Virus record (IMG/VR): IMGVR_UViG_3300038701_000394
Location: 1 to 49,887 of that record
Strand: one strand, 5' to 3'
DNA: 49,887 bases
DNA from: a virus
Below are positions 24,539 through 33,011 of the stretch, in pieces (position 1 is the first letter of the stretch; every line of letters starts with the position of its first letter). The position numbers were made by a program, and so were the translations under genes. A model generated the notes under the pieces. The model searched no databases. It had not been told where the DNA came from and saw nothing but the letters and a program-made list of their open reading frames with translations.

Positions 24539-24900
24539 AAAAAATTTTCTAGATTAGTGATCTCAGAATCAATCTGCTCACGAATCCAAAACGCATTTTC
24601 CAAACATCCAACAATGTCGTTAGGGTCAAGAAGTTTACCGTCAGCATATTCAATCTCAAGATTGTTGAACTGCTTAATGCAAGACGCCAATAATTCATCA
24701 CCTTGTCGTCTCGTCTCGTCTGACGTTAATTCTTTACCTGTACGCTTCTTAAACATCGCATTCACGGCATTTTTATACACGCTTGTGTGCTTGCCGTAAA
24801 TCTCAACTGTCATCGGTTTACCTTTGGCATTCTCCAATGGCTCATCATTTACAGGATGTTTAAGTTGATATTCATTAGTTTCATCAAAAATAATCTTCAT
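24517..24900 (-). CDS. Tail assembly chaperone, G-type
   Basis: A 127-residue protein in the invariant place between tail tube and tape measure. MKIIFDETNEYQLKHPV, TVEIYGKHTSVYKNAVNAM and ELLASCIKQFNNLEIEYADG resemble siphophage G-type chaperones. The last codons include T TTT TTA (24544-24538), a canonical -1 slip site, after which normal termination gives G and slippage gives GT. AGAGAGG precedes the ATG. Confidence 0.82.
   Translation of the reverse strand: MKIIFDETNEYQLKHPVNDEPLENAKGKPMTVEIYGKHTSVYKNAVNAMFKKRTGKELTSDETRRQGDELLASCIKQFNNLEIEYADGKLLDPNDIVGCLENAFWIREQIDSEITNLENFLQAPKHH
24538..24544 (-). promoter_or_regulatory. Programmed -1 frameshift heptamer T TTT TTA
   Basis: In the zero frame the codons are AAT TTT TTA CAG, giving X XXY YYZ = T TTT TTA, six codons before the G stop. 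The -1 frame beyond is open to 24095. The same heptamer is used in other known -1 frameshift genes. Confidence 0.75.
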
Positions 24901-24927
24901 AATAGCCTCTCTATCAGCAAGGTAAGA

Positions 24928-24981
24928 TGATCGGAAGGGGATGAAGAGTCCCTTTTCAGCCAGTACCAGCCTATCCGATCA
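24928..24981 (-). other. Intergenic hairpin between tail tube and chaperone genes
   Basis: TGATCGGA (24928-24935) and TCCGATCA (24974-24981) are perfect inverted repeats, with an inner AAGGGGA/TCCCTT stem. A run of eight G (24989-24996; C on the transcript) lies just upstream. It probably limits read-through from the tail tube gene or protects its mRNA 3' end. There is no long T-run, so it is not a classical terminator. Confidence 0.55.
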
Positions 24982-24999
24982 AACGGGAGGGGGGGGAAA

Positions 25000-25716
25000 T
25001 TAAGCTACGCTATCAACATCAATAACCGCAGCAACAGTTTCAGTGTGACCAGTCGGTGCATCAATAGTCACAGTGTCGCCAGCCGCATAGCCGGAACCTG
25101 TCTTACTAATGTAAACAGCGGTTACAGTGGTGCCGTCAGTGGTAACGACAAACTCAACACCAGTACCAGCACCGGAAGTAGACGCTTGACCAACGGTATA
25201 ATCGCCAGCAACGCCACCAGTGTAAGTACCAGCGGTGTTAATGCTTGAAGTCAATGCGCCGGTCGATAATACGTTCAACGTATCCAAGCAAAGTACCAAA
25301 GTACCATTTGCGAAGATGATGTTGTCGATAGTACCGATTGCAGTTGAATAACCATTAACCATTGCTTGAAAATAATCAATATCACCATTCTGATATGTGA
25401 TTCGCATAGCGTAGTAGTTATCACTGTTATTGGCTGCGCTTAACAATTGCTGACCTGCGTCAGTAATGTCACGACCAACGCTAAAGCTACGTTCGCCTTG
25501 AGAGTATGAACCCTTTCGACGCTGCACTTCACGTTCACCAAGCGGAGAGTAATCAACAATGTTGAACTCTTTACCGGCTTCACCTAAATCGACAACTTCT
25601 GCCACATCGGTGTAACTTAACGCAGCGAAAGCATCAATAGTATGGGCAGCAGGCAATGTCGCACTAATCGCAAGTTGCGCCCCTGCCGCCGTAATTACAT
25701 TTGAATTTGCAGACAT
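25000..25716 (-). CDS. Major tail (tube) protein
   Basis: A 238-residue protein at the expected position between tail completion proteins and chaperones. The N-terminal domain (AHTIDAFAALSYTDVAEVVDL, GEREVQRRKGSYSQGERSFS, YAMRITYQNGDIDYFQAMV) has the features of siphophage tube proteins. A C-terminal beta domain (YTGGVAGDYTVGQAST, SKTGSGYAAGDTVTI) may be a surface-exposed decoration; similar GSGYxxGD modules recur in phage structural proteins. GGAGG precedes the ATG and strong structure follows the gene, consistent with high expression. Confidence 0.82.
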   Translation of the reverse strand: MSANSNVITAAGAQLAISATLPAAHTIDAFAALSYTDVAEVVDLGEAGKEFNIVDYSPLGEREVQRRKGSYSQGERSFSVGRDITDAGQQLLSAANNSDNYYAMRITYQNGDIDYFQAMVNGYSTAIGTIDNIIFANGTLVLCLDTLNVLSTGALTSSINTAGTYTGGVAGDYTVGQASTSGAGTGVEFVVTTDGTTVTAVYISKTGSGYAAGDTVTIDAPTGHTETVAAVIDVDSVA

Positions 25717-25728
25717 TAGACCTGCCTC

Positions 25729-26112
25729 CTATGAAAAGTTTCTATAACGAATACTTACTGGTGTAATTTGCCAGTTAGCATCATAAAATGACGGGCCAAT
25801 ACTGCCTGACCTGTCGATACACACATTGTCAAGTTGCAGGTTGCGGGGGAACCCTTCAAGGATAGTCTTAGCGTAATCCAACGCCAAAATTTCACCGGAC
25901 CCTTTCTCGACAAATATCGAAACCTGGAAGATTCCAGATTCCTTGTCTGTGGTCCGAAGACCTACAGGCATTGTGTCACTTGGTAAAACGTGCGGTACGA
26001 TATGTTCATCAGTCGGGGTACTCGCACCAACATTCGGATAATAGATCACAGGGAGTCCGACAAGGGACTTCAAACGATCTAACAGCGATATTTTAATGTC
26101 ATTAAGAGCCAT
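25729..26112 (-). CDS. DUF4128-like tail terminator protein
   Basis: A 127-residue protein starting at MALNDIKISLLDRLKSLVG (ATG 26112); the longer frame to 26202 would lie inside the previous gene. VIYYPNVGASTPTDEHIVPH, GIFQVSIFVEKGSGE and DRSGSIGPSFYDANWQITPV match the DUF4128/tail-terminator type found just before the tail tube. It would cap the tail tube and join it to the head. Confidence 0.7.
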   Translation of the reverse strand: MALNDIKISLLDRLKSLVGLPVIYYPNVGASTPTDEHIVPHVLPSDTMPVGLRTTDKESGIFQVSIFVEKGSGEILALDYAKTILEGFPRNLQLDNVCIDRSGSIGPSFYDANWQITPVSIRYRNFS

Positions 26113-26584
26113 TAAGCGCAATCCTGAAAATGTCTTTAAATATATTCGTATTAATCCTGACCATTCCAGCCGGTGCCTGTGTCGAATGAGCACCAAACTC
26201 AATCATATTAGCGTAGGGTGTAGGATTAGCGAACCATGCAACTTTACCCGCCGCTTCATCTGCAATGAGTCTAACCTGTGCCAACGATGTCGCACCACTG
26301 GTGTTCGGCTCTCTCGGTGATAACCCCGCAGGAATATCGCCGCCAACCCCACTGAACCAACTATTGACTAACGTACCAGGGACATAATTCGGCTTATAAT
26401 CCTGAATACTCTCGACTTTACCAGCCGCAACTGCTTTTTTCGCGCTAGTCCACAGTGACTTATCGCCTACCGGCGTATCATCAATGATCTTAGTGCATAA
26501 ATTTGTAAACGTCTTAGACACTGCTTTTCGCATTCTCGCATCTAACTTAGACGTTGCAGCTTGCATATCATTACCGAAACTCAC
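26102..26584 (-). CDS. HK97 gp10-like tail completion protein
   Basis: A 160-residue protein. KLDARMRKAVSKTFTNLCTK, IIDDTPVGDKSLWTSAK, LVNSWFSG, VAWFANPTPYANMIEFGAHS and APAGMVRINTNIFKDIF follow the gp10/neck pattern (T-P-V-D/G...G-x-L-x-x-S/W...N...P-Y-A...E-x-G). It sits in the connector cluster and overlaps the next gene start by 11 bases. It likely completes the head-tail joint. Confidence 0.75.
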   Translation of the reverse strand: MSFGNDMQAATSKLDARMRKAVSKTFTNLCTKIIDDTPVGDKSLWTSAKKAVAAGKVESIQDYKPNYVPGTLVNSWFSGVGGDIPAGLSPREPNTSGATSLAQVRLIADEAAGKVAWFANPTPYANMIEFGAHSTQAPAGMVRINTNIFKDIFRIALNGS

Positions 26585-26919
26585 TATGACCTACCTTGTG
26601 CGACATACATCAACACTTCGGATTGTGGCCCAACCTCTTCGAGACTGACCAGTCGATAAGTAACACCGTTGTCAATGACCACCCCTTCCTTCGAGATCGG
26701 TGTGTCGCTGGCTATCGCAATTTTTCTATCGCCGTGTTGAATGATACCGTCACGCTCTTTGACATTGAAATTAAATATTGCAGCCTTCACAGTAATATCA
26801 ACGGGTGTTCTAGTCGGCTGATAATCGGTTCCAGAATTCACATACTCACGGTAGATCACGTCTCTACCCAAACGTGAGATCATTGATTTAATGTGAGTCT
26901 TGAAACCTTCCAAAGCCAT
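26584..26919 (-). CDS. Head-tail stopper/neck protein
   Basis: A 111-residue protein starting at MALEGFKTHIKSMISRLG (ATG 26919, overlapping the previous TAA). DVIYREYVNSGTDYQPTRTP, AAIFNFNVKERDGIIQHGDR and VVIDNGVTYRLVSLEEVGPQ have the small beta-barrel character of head-closure proteins. Assignment rests mainly on position between the connector and gp10-like genes. Confidence 0.6.
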   Translation of the reverse strand: MALEGFKTHIKSMISRLGRDVIYREYVNSGTDYQPTRTPVDITVKAAIFNFNVKERDGIIQHGDRKIAIASDTPISKEGVVIDNGVTYRLVSLEEVGPQSEVLMYVAQGRS

Positions 26920-27299
26920 TAGATGCACCCTAACCCATGAAAGCTTGGTTGTATCTTATCAAGGTTAACCAAACAACCCCCTGATAACATATTAGCTGTT
27001 TCGCCAAATGGCGTAGACAATATGCCAGTACCACCCTTGGACACAATATACTCAACTTCATACTCGTTGAGCAACATTTCACGCTTCAATGGTGCGCTAT
27101 CTTTACCAATATTTGAAGACACGAGTAAATGAGCGGATAAATACGCCTCAGTCTGATCATAACAATCACCTTCTGAGAAACCCATGCAATCGGTTACTCG
27201 ACCCAATAAACAACCCGCCGCTGTAATGAAAGGTTGAATTTCATCGTCAGTCAACGTACTACCTGTGATCGCTCTAACCTCATCTGGTGTAATCGCCAT
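26919..27299 (-). CDS. Head-tail connector (gp6/DUF4054-like)
   Basis: A 126-residue, mostly helical protein: MAITPDEVRAITGSTLTDDE, IQPFITAAGCLLGRVTDCM, DQTEAYLSAHLLVSSNIGKD. This is the pattern of head completion adaptors with an N-terminal helical bundle; the C-terminal GILSTPFGETANMLSGG is typical of the DUF4054 form. It lies first in the connector cluster downstream of the capsid genes. Overlap with the next gene supports coupled translation. Confidence 0.7.
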   Translation of the reverse strand: MAITPDEVRAITGSTLTDDEIQPFITAAGCLLGRVTDCMGFSEGDCYDQTEAYLSAHLLVSSNIGKDSAPLKREMLLNEYEVEYIVSKGGTGILSTPFGETANMLSGGCLVNLDKIQPSFHGLGCI

Positions 27300-27300
27300 C

Positions 27301-28104
27301 TTAACTCACCTGTGCCTTGTCATACATTATGGTGCGAATGGTCAACCCGCCGGTATTCGGTACAATGTTATACAACCACCACGTCAGATCATTTAATATA
27401 ACATTGTGAATGGTCTTATCACTCGCTTCAACAAATGTTTCGATGTCAGTCTTATTAGCTTTAAGCCAATCTCTACCAAGCTGTAAAATTTCTTCGTCAG
27501 TCTTGCCGGTGACGGTCATCTGCAACATCCCAATCAGAGTCAGACTTAAATCATTAACGATATTCTGTCTTCTGCGTCTACCTTCCTCGATTGACTCTTG
27601 TTCATTATAGTATTTAATCAAGTCTTTTGTTTCTTCGGCAATAGAACCATCATTAAGATAATAAGCAATTTTACTATCACGTCTGAGACAGAAACCACTT
27701 GAATCCCGATACCATGTGAACGACACCTCTAACACTGGCGTATCGTAATTAACACCGTCACTGTTCGCATGATATACGGTCTTCTTTAATTCACCACGAA
27801 CGATTGTGTGGACTGGATGAAGACGAGCTATTAAACCAGTCTTATAATTGATAAACCCTGGGAAAACTGTCTCATCAAACGTATCAGCCACATGGTCATA
27901 AATACGGTAGGTTCTAATAGTTGCATCGTGAGTAGCCACAATGTCATCGAAGAGATTGCGGTCAGCAGTGGAAAAACCTTCGGTGAAAACGGCAACGGTT
28001 CTATCAGAAGTAACAATAACGCCTTCGAACGTGTCAGGGAATGATAATTCAAGCGCCCTATGCAACTCTTCGGGGTTTATTTCTCGTTCGATTAAGTATT
28101 CCAT
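27301..28104 (-). CDS. Hypothetical structural-region protein (267 aa)
   Basis: No family recognised. The first 60 residues are beta-rich (FEGVIVTSDRTVAVFTEGFS), the middle has YHANSDGVNYDTPVLEVSFT and WYRDSSGFCLRRDSKIAYYL, and the C-terminus is helical (DLIKYYNEQESIEEGRRRR; TDEEILQLGRDWLKANKTDI). Because it lies between capsid-decoration-type genes and connectors, it is probably a minor virion or assembly protein. It overlaps the previous gene by 13 bases. Confidence 0.6.
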   Translation of the reverse strand: MEYLIEREINPEELHRALELSFPDTFEGVIVTSDRTVAVFTEGFSTADRNLFDDIVATHDATIRTYRIYDHVADTFDETVFPGFINYKTGLIARLHPVHTIVRGELKKTVYHANSDGVNYDTPVLEVSFTWYRDSSGFCLRRDSKIAYYLNDGSIAEETKDLIKYYNEQESIEEGRRRRQNIVNDLSLTLIGMLQMTVTGKTDEEILQLGRDWLKANKTDIETFVEASDKTIHNVILNDLTWWLYNIVPNTGGLTIRTIMYDKAQVS

Positions 28105-28697
28105 CGTTCTACCGTGATACCCGCTGACTGAATGGTTGCCTTCTTTTTCTTTTTGATTGTTGCGAACTTCAATTCAACCTTATTCACACCTTTCAACAAG
28201 GGTAATACTAGATCAGGGTATGACTGTATCAACTTCTGATCTTTTGAATCTTTAGGCTCTTGAACATGTTCCCAACACACCACATCATTAACTAATAATT
28301 GAGCCATGAAACTAGAACGGGTTGTTTTCAAGTCCCAAATATATGTAGCACTTATTTTATAACTGGCATCATGCTTTGCTTCAAAATCCAACTCCAGATA
28401 TGTTATTAAATTAGTTAACGTGGTGGTCATTGGTGTTAAAGTGGCCACGGAATGTCGATCTAAATAATTCTCAATTGTGACTGGTGAAGGGGAACCAATG
28501 TTACCTCCTTCGCCACCCCAGTCTGTTTCAACTTCAGTTTGCTTAACAAACGTGCCTTGAGAACTAAGACAGATAGAGCCAACTGGTGAATCTTTTCCTG
28601 CAATATTAGGGTCATCGTCAGTCGCGACAATGTGTATCTCCTTACCACTTTTCGTAGTAAGGGCGATTACATCAAACTCTACCTCATCCTTAGCCAC
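28092..28697 (-). CDS. Hypothetical structural-region protein (201 aa)
   Basis: GTG start 28697, with GGAG upstream. The N-terminus is beta-rich (EFDVIALTTKSGKEIHIVAT, GSICLSSQGTFVKQTE). The C-terminal half forms a jelly-roll-like series of strands (YLELDFEAKHDASYKISATY, SFMAQLLVNDVVCWEHVQEP, LPLLKGVNKVELKFATIKKK). It may be a capsid-surface or fibre-tip protein following the coiled-coil fibre gene; this is inference from order. Confidence 0.6.
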   Translation of the reverse strand: MAKDEVEFDVIALTTKSGKEIHIVATDDDPNIAGKDSPVGSICLSSQGTFVKQTEVETDWGGEGGNIGSPSPVTIENYLDRHSVATLTPMTTTLTNLITYLELDFEAKHDASYKISATYIWDLKTTRSSFMAQLLVNDVVCWEHVQEPKDSKDQKLIQSYPDLVLPLLKGVNKVELKFATIKKKKKATIQSAGITVERWNT

Positions 28698-28702
28698 TTA
28701 TA

Positions 28703-30136
28703 TTAAGCTCCAGTAAATGAACCAACCGAGGCAAATACATCACTCAAGTTGTTAGTATTGATAGTCAAGCTCATTGTCTGTGCAGCACCAGTACCAGTGA
28801 GAACTGCGTCAATAGTAAGACCATTAACCTTGCCACCGATTTTATACTTAGCTGATTCAATGTGAACGATACTAGACGCATCGGCACCTGAATGCCCGTT
28901 ATGACCAGCGTCAACAATCAACACTTCAACGCGACCAGTGGTGGTATCTCTAACACGTACTTCATAAACGGCAGAACCAATGTCATCTACTAGCAATGAA
29001 CCTACTGCCGTATGTGAAGTAGCACCGATGCTCTCAAATTGCTTGTTAGCACCACCCTGCAACGCTGTGATATTAGTTGCATTCGTACCAACTTGAGTAT
29101 CAAGAGTGGTAAGAGCCACAGTGTTATCTGTCGCGCTGTCTAAGTAGTTAGTACCAGACAAGCCGTTCCAAGTGCCGTCAGCATTAACCTGACTACCTAG
29201 AGAGGTTTCAAGAGCGTCAACCTCGGTTTGCAGGTTACTAAAGTTCGTGCCTAAGTTATCAATCGCAGTGTCTAACTTAACATCTGCATCGGTCATGCTT
29301 GTGGCAGCATCTAGGTAATTTGTACCGGAATAACCGTTGAACGTGCCATCAGCATTAACCGCTGTACCCAATGAAGTCTGTGTAGCGTTAACTTCTGTTT
29401 GAAGCGTTGAAATGGTGCTCGATAGACTGGTGATAGCAGAAGCATTGGTGCCAACCTGACCATCCAATGTTCCAATTGCTAATTCAAGAGAATCGCCATT
29501 CGAAACGTAATTGGTGTTGCTGTACGTCGGTAATTCATTACCATCAGCATCTTTACCAATAAACGCTTGGATGAAACCGAGTTCAGTCAATGAACCAGAA
29601 CCGGATTGGACCCATGCTGCGCCGTTGTATGAGAATTGCTTACCGGCGTCAGTACCTTCCTGAACGTAAAGAGCGTCGCCCGTAGTTTCAGTATTAGTAT
29701 CTTCAACAAGGGTAGCACCAGCACCAGGAGTGCCAGTTACAATGAATACATTCTCAGCAGAGCCAGTGATTCCAGTGAATAGAATTCTGGTAGTATCAAC
29801 AACCGTCTCACCGTCAATCGTACCGGTGTTAACAGCAGTTTCAGCAGTGGCTAAATCAGCGTAAACAGTGTCGTCTTTGACTAATACTGGTTCACGCCAT
29901 GATTGACCAGAAGCAACAGAGTCAACGTATTCTTTACTCGCACCTTCTACCCACTTATCGGCACCTGCACCACCTGTTTTCTTGCGGTAGGTTGCGCCCG
30001 TGTCCGAGAATGCAATCGAACCAGCCGGTGCTGCGTCTTCTTTCGCTGTACCTGAAGGTGCGCCGCTGATGTCAAAGACAACCGCGCCACCATCAAATTC
30101 TAAACCGTATCCAATACCTGTATAATCTAAAGCCAT
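28703..30136 (-). CDS. Head-fibre-like virion protein with coiled-coil repeats
   Basis: A 477-residue protein starting MALDYTGIGYGLEFDGGAVV (ATG 30136). The N-terminal GSIAFSDTGATYRKKTGGAG and DKWVEGASKEYVDSVASGQS are followed by heptad-like repeats with the recurring unit NADGTFNGYSGTNYLDAATS (about residues 225-360) and a C-terminal beta domain ending in IGGKVNGLTIDAVLTGTG. Such proteins occur just downstream of capsid genes as head or collar fibres. Function in virion decoration or adsorption is inferred. Confidence 0.6.
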   Translation of the reverse strand: MALDYTGIGYGLEFDGGAVVFDISGAPSGTAKEDAAPAGSIAFSDTGATYRKKTGGAGADKWVEGASKEYVDSVASGQSWREPVLVKDDTVYADLATAETAVNTGTIDGETVVDTTRILFTGITGSAENVFIVTGTPGAGATLVEDTNTETTGDALYVQEGTDAGKQFSYNGAAWVQSGSGSLTELGFIQAFIGKDADGNELPTYSNTNYVSNGDSLELAIGTLDGQVGTNASAITSLSSTISTLQTEVNATQTSLGTAVNADGTFNGYSGTNYLDAATSMTDADVKLDTAIDNLGTNFSNLQTEVDALETSLGSQVNADGTWNGLSGTNYLDSATDNTVALTTLDTQVGTNATNITALQGGANKQFESIGATSHTAVGSLLVDDIGSAVYEVRVRDTTTGRVEVLIVDAGHNGHSGADASSIVHIESAKYKIGGKVNGLTIDAVLTGTGAAQTMSLTINTNNLSDVFASVGSFTGA

Positions 30137-30140
30137 TTTT

Positions 30141-30500
30141 CTATACCTCAGTGGCAAATTGTAATGCGCGAATCATTATGTTCGCACCGTGATTATTGTC
30201 GATCAGTAGTTCTAAATCACCACTGTTAACCTGTACATCCACTGTGAATTTAACATCCTTCCCGTTTCGTGATTCTATGTGTGTAGCCGAACCACCTGAA
30301 ACAGTAGCGTGGATAATCTTCTGTGCCGATAAACCTACACCATCTGTCGCAGTAATTATCCAACTCGCCGCGATATACCCACCAACCGACAAACTACTAA
30401 CCACATCACCAATCGCCCCCGTAGCAACCGCTTCTGTAATCTGAGTGCCAATACCGCCACCACCGGCACTCGCTGGTAAATCTGGATAAAAACCAGTCAT
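30141..30500 (-). CDS. Hypothetical virion-region protein (119 aa)
   Basis: A Gly-rich start (LPASAGGGGIGTQITEAVAT) is followed by a beta-rich body (GYIAASWIITATDGVGLSAQ; DVKFTVDVQVNSGDLELLID). There is no recognised family. It starts TAATG-coupled to the upstream gene. Position among head-associated genes suggests a small virion component. Confidence 0.55.
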   Translation of the reverse strand: MTGFYPDLPASAGGGGIGTQITEAVATGAIGDVVSSLSVGGYIAASWIITATDGVGLSAQKIIHATVSGGSATHIESRNGKDVKFTVDVQVNSGDLELLIDNNHGANIMIRALQFATEV

Positions 30501-30778
30501 TAAACTGGCCTCACATTTATCTTCCCTTTATTGTTTGGACACATTGCCCAAGCACCGGAATCACCTGAATCGTTTCTGAGTCTTACACCGTTATCACGTT
30601 GGACGATATTATACGCATCGTAATCAATCGGTGGCTCGCCAGTGAGAACGGTCAGATAGACATCGCTCACACCAATATTTTGCACTGAAATCGCTGTACC
30701 TACAGTGATACCTGTTGCCGCATATATATCAACCCATGTGTTGATCGGCAAATTGATATTCTGTAAGGTATCAGCCAT
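30500..30778 (-). CDS. Hypothetical virion-region protein (92 aa)
   Basis: A beta-rich small protein, MADTLQNINLPINTWVDIYA, with SVQNIGVSDVYLTVLTGEPP and a C-terminal NDSGDSGAWAMCPNNKGKI. This form is often seen next to fibre-type genes in marine phages. It is the first gene after the terminator at 30792-30823. Function unknown. Confidence 0.55.
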   Translation of the reverse strand: MADTLQNINLPINTWVDIYAATGITVGTAISVQNIGVSDVYLTVLTGEPPIDYDAYNIVQRDNGVRLRNDSGDSGAWAMCPNNKGKINVRPV

Positions 30779-30791
30779 TTCTCAAATCTCG

Positions 30792-30823
30792 TAAAAAGAC
30801 CCGTCAGCACGAAGCATGACGGG
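30792..30823 (-). terminator. Rho-independent terminator after the capsid genes
   Basis: On the minus strand, CCCGTCA (complement of 30823-30817) pairs with TGACGGG (complement of 30806-30800) around a 10-base loop, followed by TCTTTTTA. It ends or attenuates the transcript after the capsid block; virion genes further down need read-through or another promoter. Confidence 0.8.
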
Positions 30824-30838
30824 CTTAGACTACAGTGG

Positions 30839-31024
30839 TTATTCTTCGTCAGCATCTTCTTTCTTAATGCGTTCAATCATACCACGCTTTTCCATCTTCT
30901 CAGCTTGCTTGGCACTCAAAGTCAATTGTGTGCCTCTTGGCTTCAACTCAGGACGACCATCGCCGCCCTTAAAGTATAGGCCATCATGTGTCACCACATG
31001 AGTCGGTTTCTTTGCAGCAGCCAT
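30839..31024 (-). CDS. Small hypothetical head protein (61 aa)
   Basis: The ATG follows AGGAGG. The protein is MAAAKKPTHVVTHDGLYFKG with PRGTQLTLSAKQAEKMEKRG and an acidic end. It lies between the major capsid gene and the terminator. Small proteins of this type (N-terminal basic stretch, central beta-hairpin, C-terminal helix) occur in this place in many phages; function unknown. Confidence 0.65.
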   Translation of the reverse strand: MAAAKKPTHVVTHDGLYFKGGDGRPELKPRGTQLTLSAKQAEKMEKRGMIERIKKEDADEE

Positions 31025-31036
31025 GACAGCCTCCTA

Positions 31037-32104
31037 TTAACCCAAGTCTTGGGCGAATAACGCACACTTGTTACCGAAGTAATCTGAGCGTACTTCAAAA
31101 CCGATAGCACCCCAAACCGCAAACTCATAGTTAGAGTTATAAACCGGACGAGGCATAGCCACAGTGTTAACAGCCATACCAACAATTGGACGAACCAAGT
31201 TGTCAGATAGCGGAACTGCCATGAACTCGTTACCGCTCAACTTAGAACTGATCTTAATTGAAGCAACGCCGTTCAACTGTGCAAGACGGTTTGTGATCTT
31301 CTCAGAGCTGTAAGACTCAGAAGAATTACGCTCGAAGTTAGACGCCATCTCGCGAGAGATATAGTAAGTCGCTTCTTTCTCACACTTGTTAGTGATCCAA
31401 AGAATATCGCGAACCAACTTAAACGCAGCTTCGATTTCAGCATAAGTCTTAGTCGTGTCTGTGAAGTCAAAATTGATACCAGAAGCACCAATGTTAGCTT
31501 GTGCAACACGGTTATCATTACGCATACCAGCCCAACTAATACCGTCAATCGTAATCAATTGACCTTTAGCGTCACGGTGTCCGTCAAGGAACTGATCAAT
31601 AACGTGGCGTCTGATAGATGCAACACATTCGCGCTGATCATCAATCAATGCGTCAAAACCTTCGGAGCTTTGGGCATTCCACTCACGCCAGTTGCGACCG
31701 AAACCAGTGTCATGAATAGGTACGATCGACCCATCATAATCAAACTCGGTTTGATCCATCTTGACGCCAATTTGACCCGTCATGCTGGTTTGAACTTTAC
31801 CTGCATCAGATGCACGTCTGAACTTGTGAGTCAGCTTACCGATACTCACAGAACGAGACAAAGGCAACAAATCATTCAGGATGGTATCACCATCGTCTGA
31901 TCTGAAACGCTGGACTGTCACGTTGTCGAACTCTTGGTAAACGTCTTGAGGGATTAAACCTTCGTTACCGACCATACCAGATCGACGCAATACGTCAGCG
32001 TGTGCTTCTTCATTAAACATGTAACCGTCACGCGCACGAACAACTTCCTGCCACTGTTCTTTGCCTGCGCGACTATTACCGATAATAGCTTCTTGGAAAA
32101 TCAT
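31037..32104 (-). CDS. Major capsid protein (HK97-fold type)
   Basis: A 355-residue protein directly downstream of a decoration-type protein and the protease-scaffold. DGYMFNEEAHADVLRRSGMV, PQDVYQEFDNVTVQRFRSDD, GFGRNWREWNAQSSEGFDAL and a C-terminal FAVWGAIGFEVRSDYFGNKC follow the pattern of DUF6260-like/HK97-fold capsid proteins. Length is normal for unprocessed versions. AGGAG precedes the ATG. Identification rests on motifs and on gene order (portal, morphogenesis, protease/scaffold, decoration, capsid). Confidence 0.82.
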   Translation of the reverse strand: MIFQEAIIGNSRAGKEQWQEVVRARDGYMFNEEAHADVLRRSGMVGNEGLIPQDVYQEFDNVTVQRFRSDDGDTILNDLLPLSRSVSIGKLTHKFRRASDAGKVQTSMTGQIGVKMDQTEFDYDGSIVPIHDTGFGRNWREWNAQSSEGFDALIDDQRECVASIRRHVIDQFLDGHRDAKGQLITIDGISWAGMRNDNRVAQANIGASGINFDFTDTTKTYAEIEAAFKLVRDILWITNKCEKEATYYISREMASNFERNSSESYSSEKITNRLAQLNGVASIKISSKLSGNEFMAVPLSDNLVRPIVGMAVNTVAMPRPVYNSNYEFAVWGAIGFEVRSDYFGNKCALFAQDLG

Positions 32105-32116
32105 CTTTAATACTCC

Positions 32117-32569
32117 TTACGCAACACGTACAGCGACAAGTTCAGCCGCAGCGGTCGTCACAGCTTCGTCAGCGTAGCACAAAATCTCTTCCGTACCATC
32201 TGTCACAGCCTTCTTCAATGTACCATCGGCATTACTCGATAGTGCATCACCAACTGCCAGCGTTTGACCAGTAGCGACCAACACGTTAGCAAACTCGCCA
32301 GAACGCAAAGCGATACCGACCATGTTTTCGTTCTGAGTCCATGCTGTATCAATAGACTTAGTACGTTGCTGATCTTTATCAGCCACGATCAACTGTTGAC
32401 CGAAAACTGTTGCAGCAATATCACTCGCGTCTAAACCAGTGGCAACATTTTTCAACAATGAGCCTGGTAAGATCGCTGCGCCTACTGCCATACCTTCGAC
32501 ATTAAGCGGTTTGTGATTTGAATTGTCAGCAGGACCGACATAAATAACTCTTTTACCGATTGTAGACAT
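32117..32569 (-). CDS. Capsid decoration-like protein
   Basis: A 150-residue beta-rich protein: GMAVGAAILPGSLLKNVATG, NMVGIALRSGEFANVLVATG, QTLAVGDALSSNADGTLKKA. These Ala/Gly-rich strand repeats resemble the DUF2190/gpD-like capsid stabilising proteins encoded just before major capsid genes. It probably binds the mature capsid surface. A GAGGG ribosome site precedes the ATG. Confidence 0.7.
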   Translation of the reverse strand: MSTIGKRVIYVGPADNSNHKPLNVEGMAVGAAILPGSLLKNVATGLDASDIAATVFGQQLIVADKDQQRTKSIDTAWTQNENMVGIALRSGEFANVLVATGQTLAVGDALSSNADGTLKKAVTDGTEEILCYADEAVTTAAAELVAVRVA

Positions 32570-32582
32570 TGTTCAATCCCTC

Positions 32583-33011
32583 TTATTTAGGCATTTCGGT
32601 AGGTGCTCTCAACGCAGCGTTCGCGTCAGCATCACCGTGATTGACCAATGGCAAACCGTAAGACTGTCCACAGTTGCCTGCCATCTCTTTCAGTTTTTCA
32701 ACTGGGAGCATTTTAGCACTGTCGGCATCAAGACCAGTATACTTACCGCTATTAACGATCACATCAACATATTGTTGCTTCTCGTTTTCAGCATTGGCAT
32801 TCAATTGTGTTTTCAAACTAGCCACTTCGTCGGACAACGGTTTCACAGCATTAGCGACGATTTCAGCCAAATCGTCACCTTTAGCGCCTGCATCGTCGCC
32901 TTTCGATTGGTTAGCTTGAAGTTTGTTGTATTCGCTTAACAACTGATCATCGGTAAGACCTTCCGTCTTAACACCAGCGTCAGCTAAAGCGTTGAGTAAC
33001 AACTCTTTCAT
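32583..33011 (-). CDS. Internal in-frame scaffold protein (nested start)
   Basis: The ATG at 33011-33009 begins MKELLLNALADAGVKTEGLT in the frame of the protease gene. AGAAGG is seven bases upstream, a better ribosome site than most genes here have. The product of 142 residues would be the coiled-coil scaffold alone, like Nu3 made inside lambda C. Predicted, not proven. Confidence 0.5.
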   Translation of the reverse strand: MKELLLNALADAGVKTEGLTDDQLLSEYNKLQANQSKGDDAGAKGDDLAEIVANAVKPLSDEVASLKTQLNANAENEKQQYVDVIVNSGKYTGLDADSAKMLPVEKLKEMAGNCGQSYGLPLVNHGDADANAALRAPTEMPK

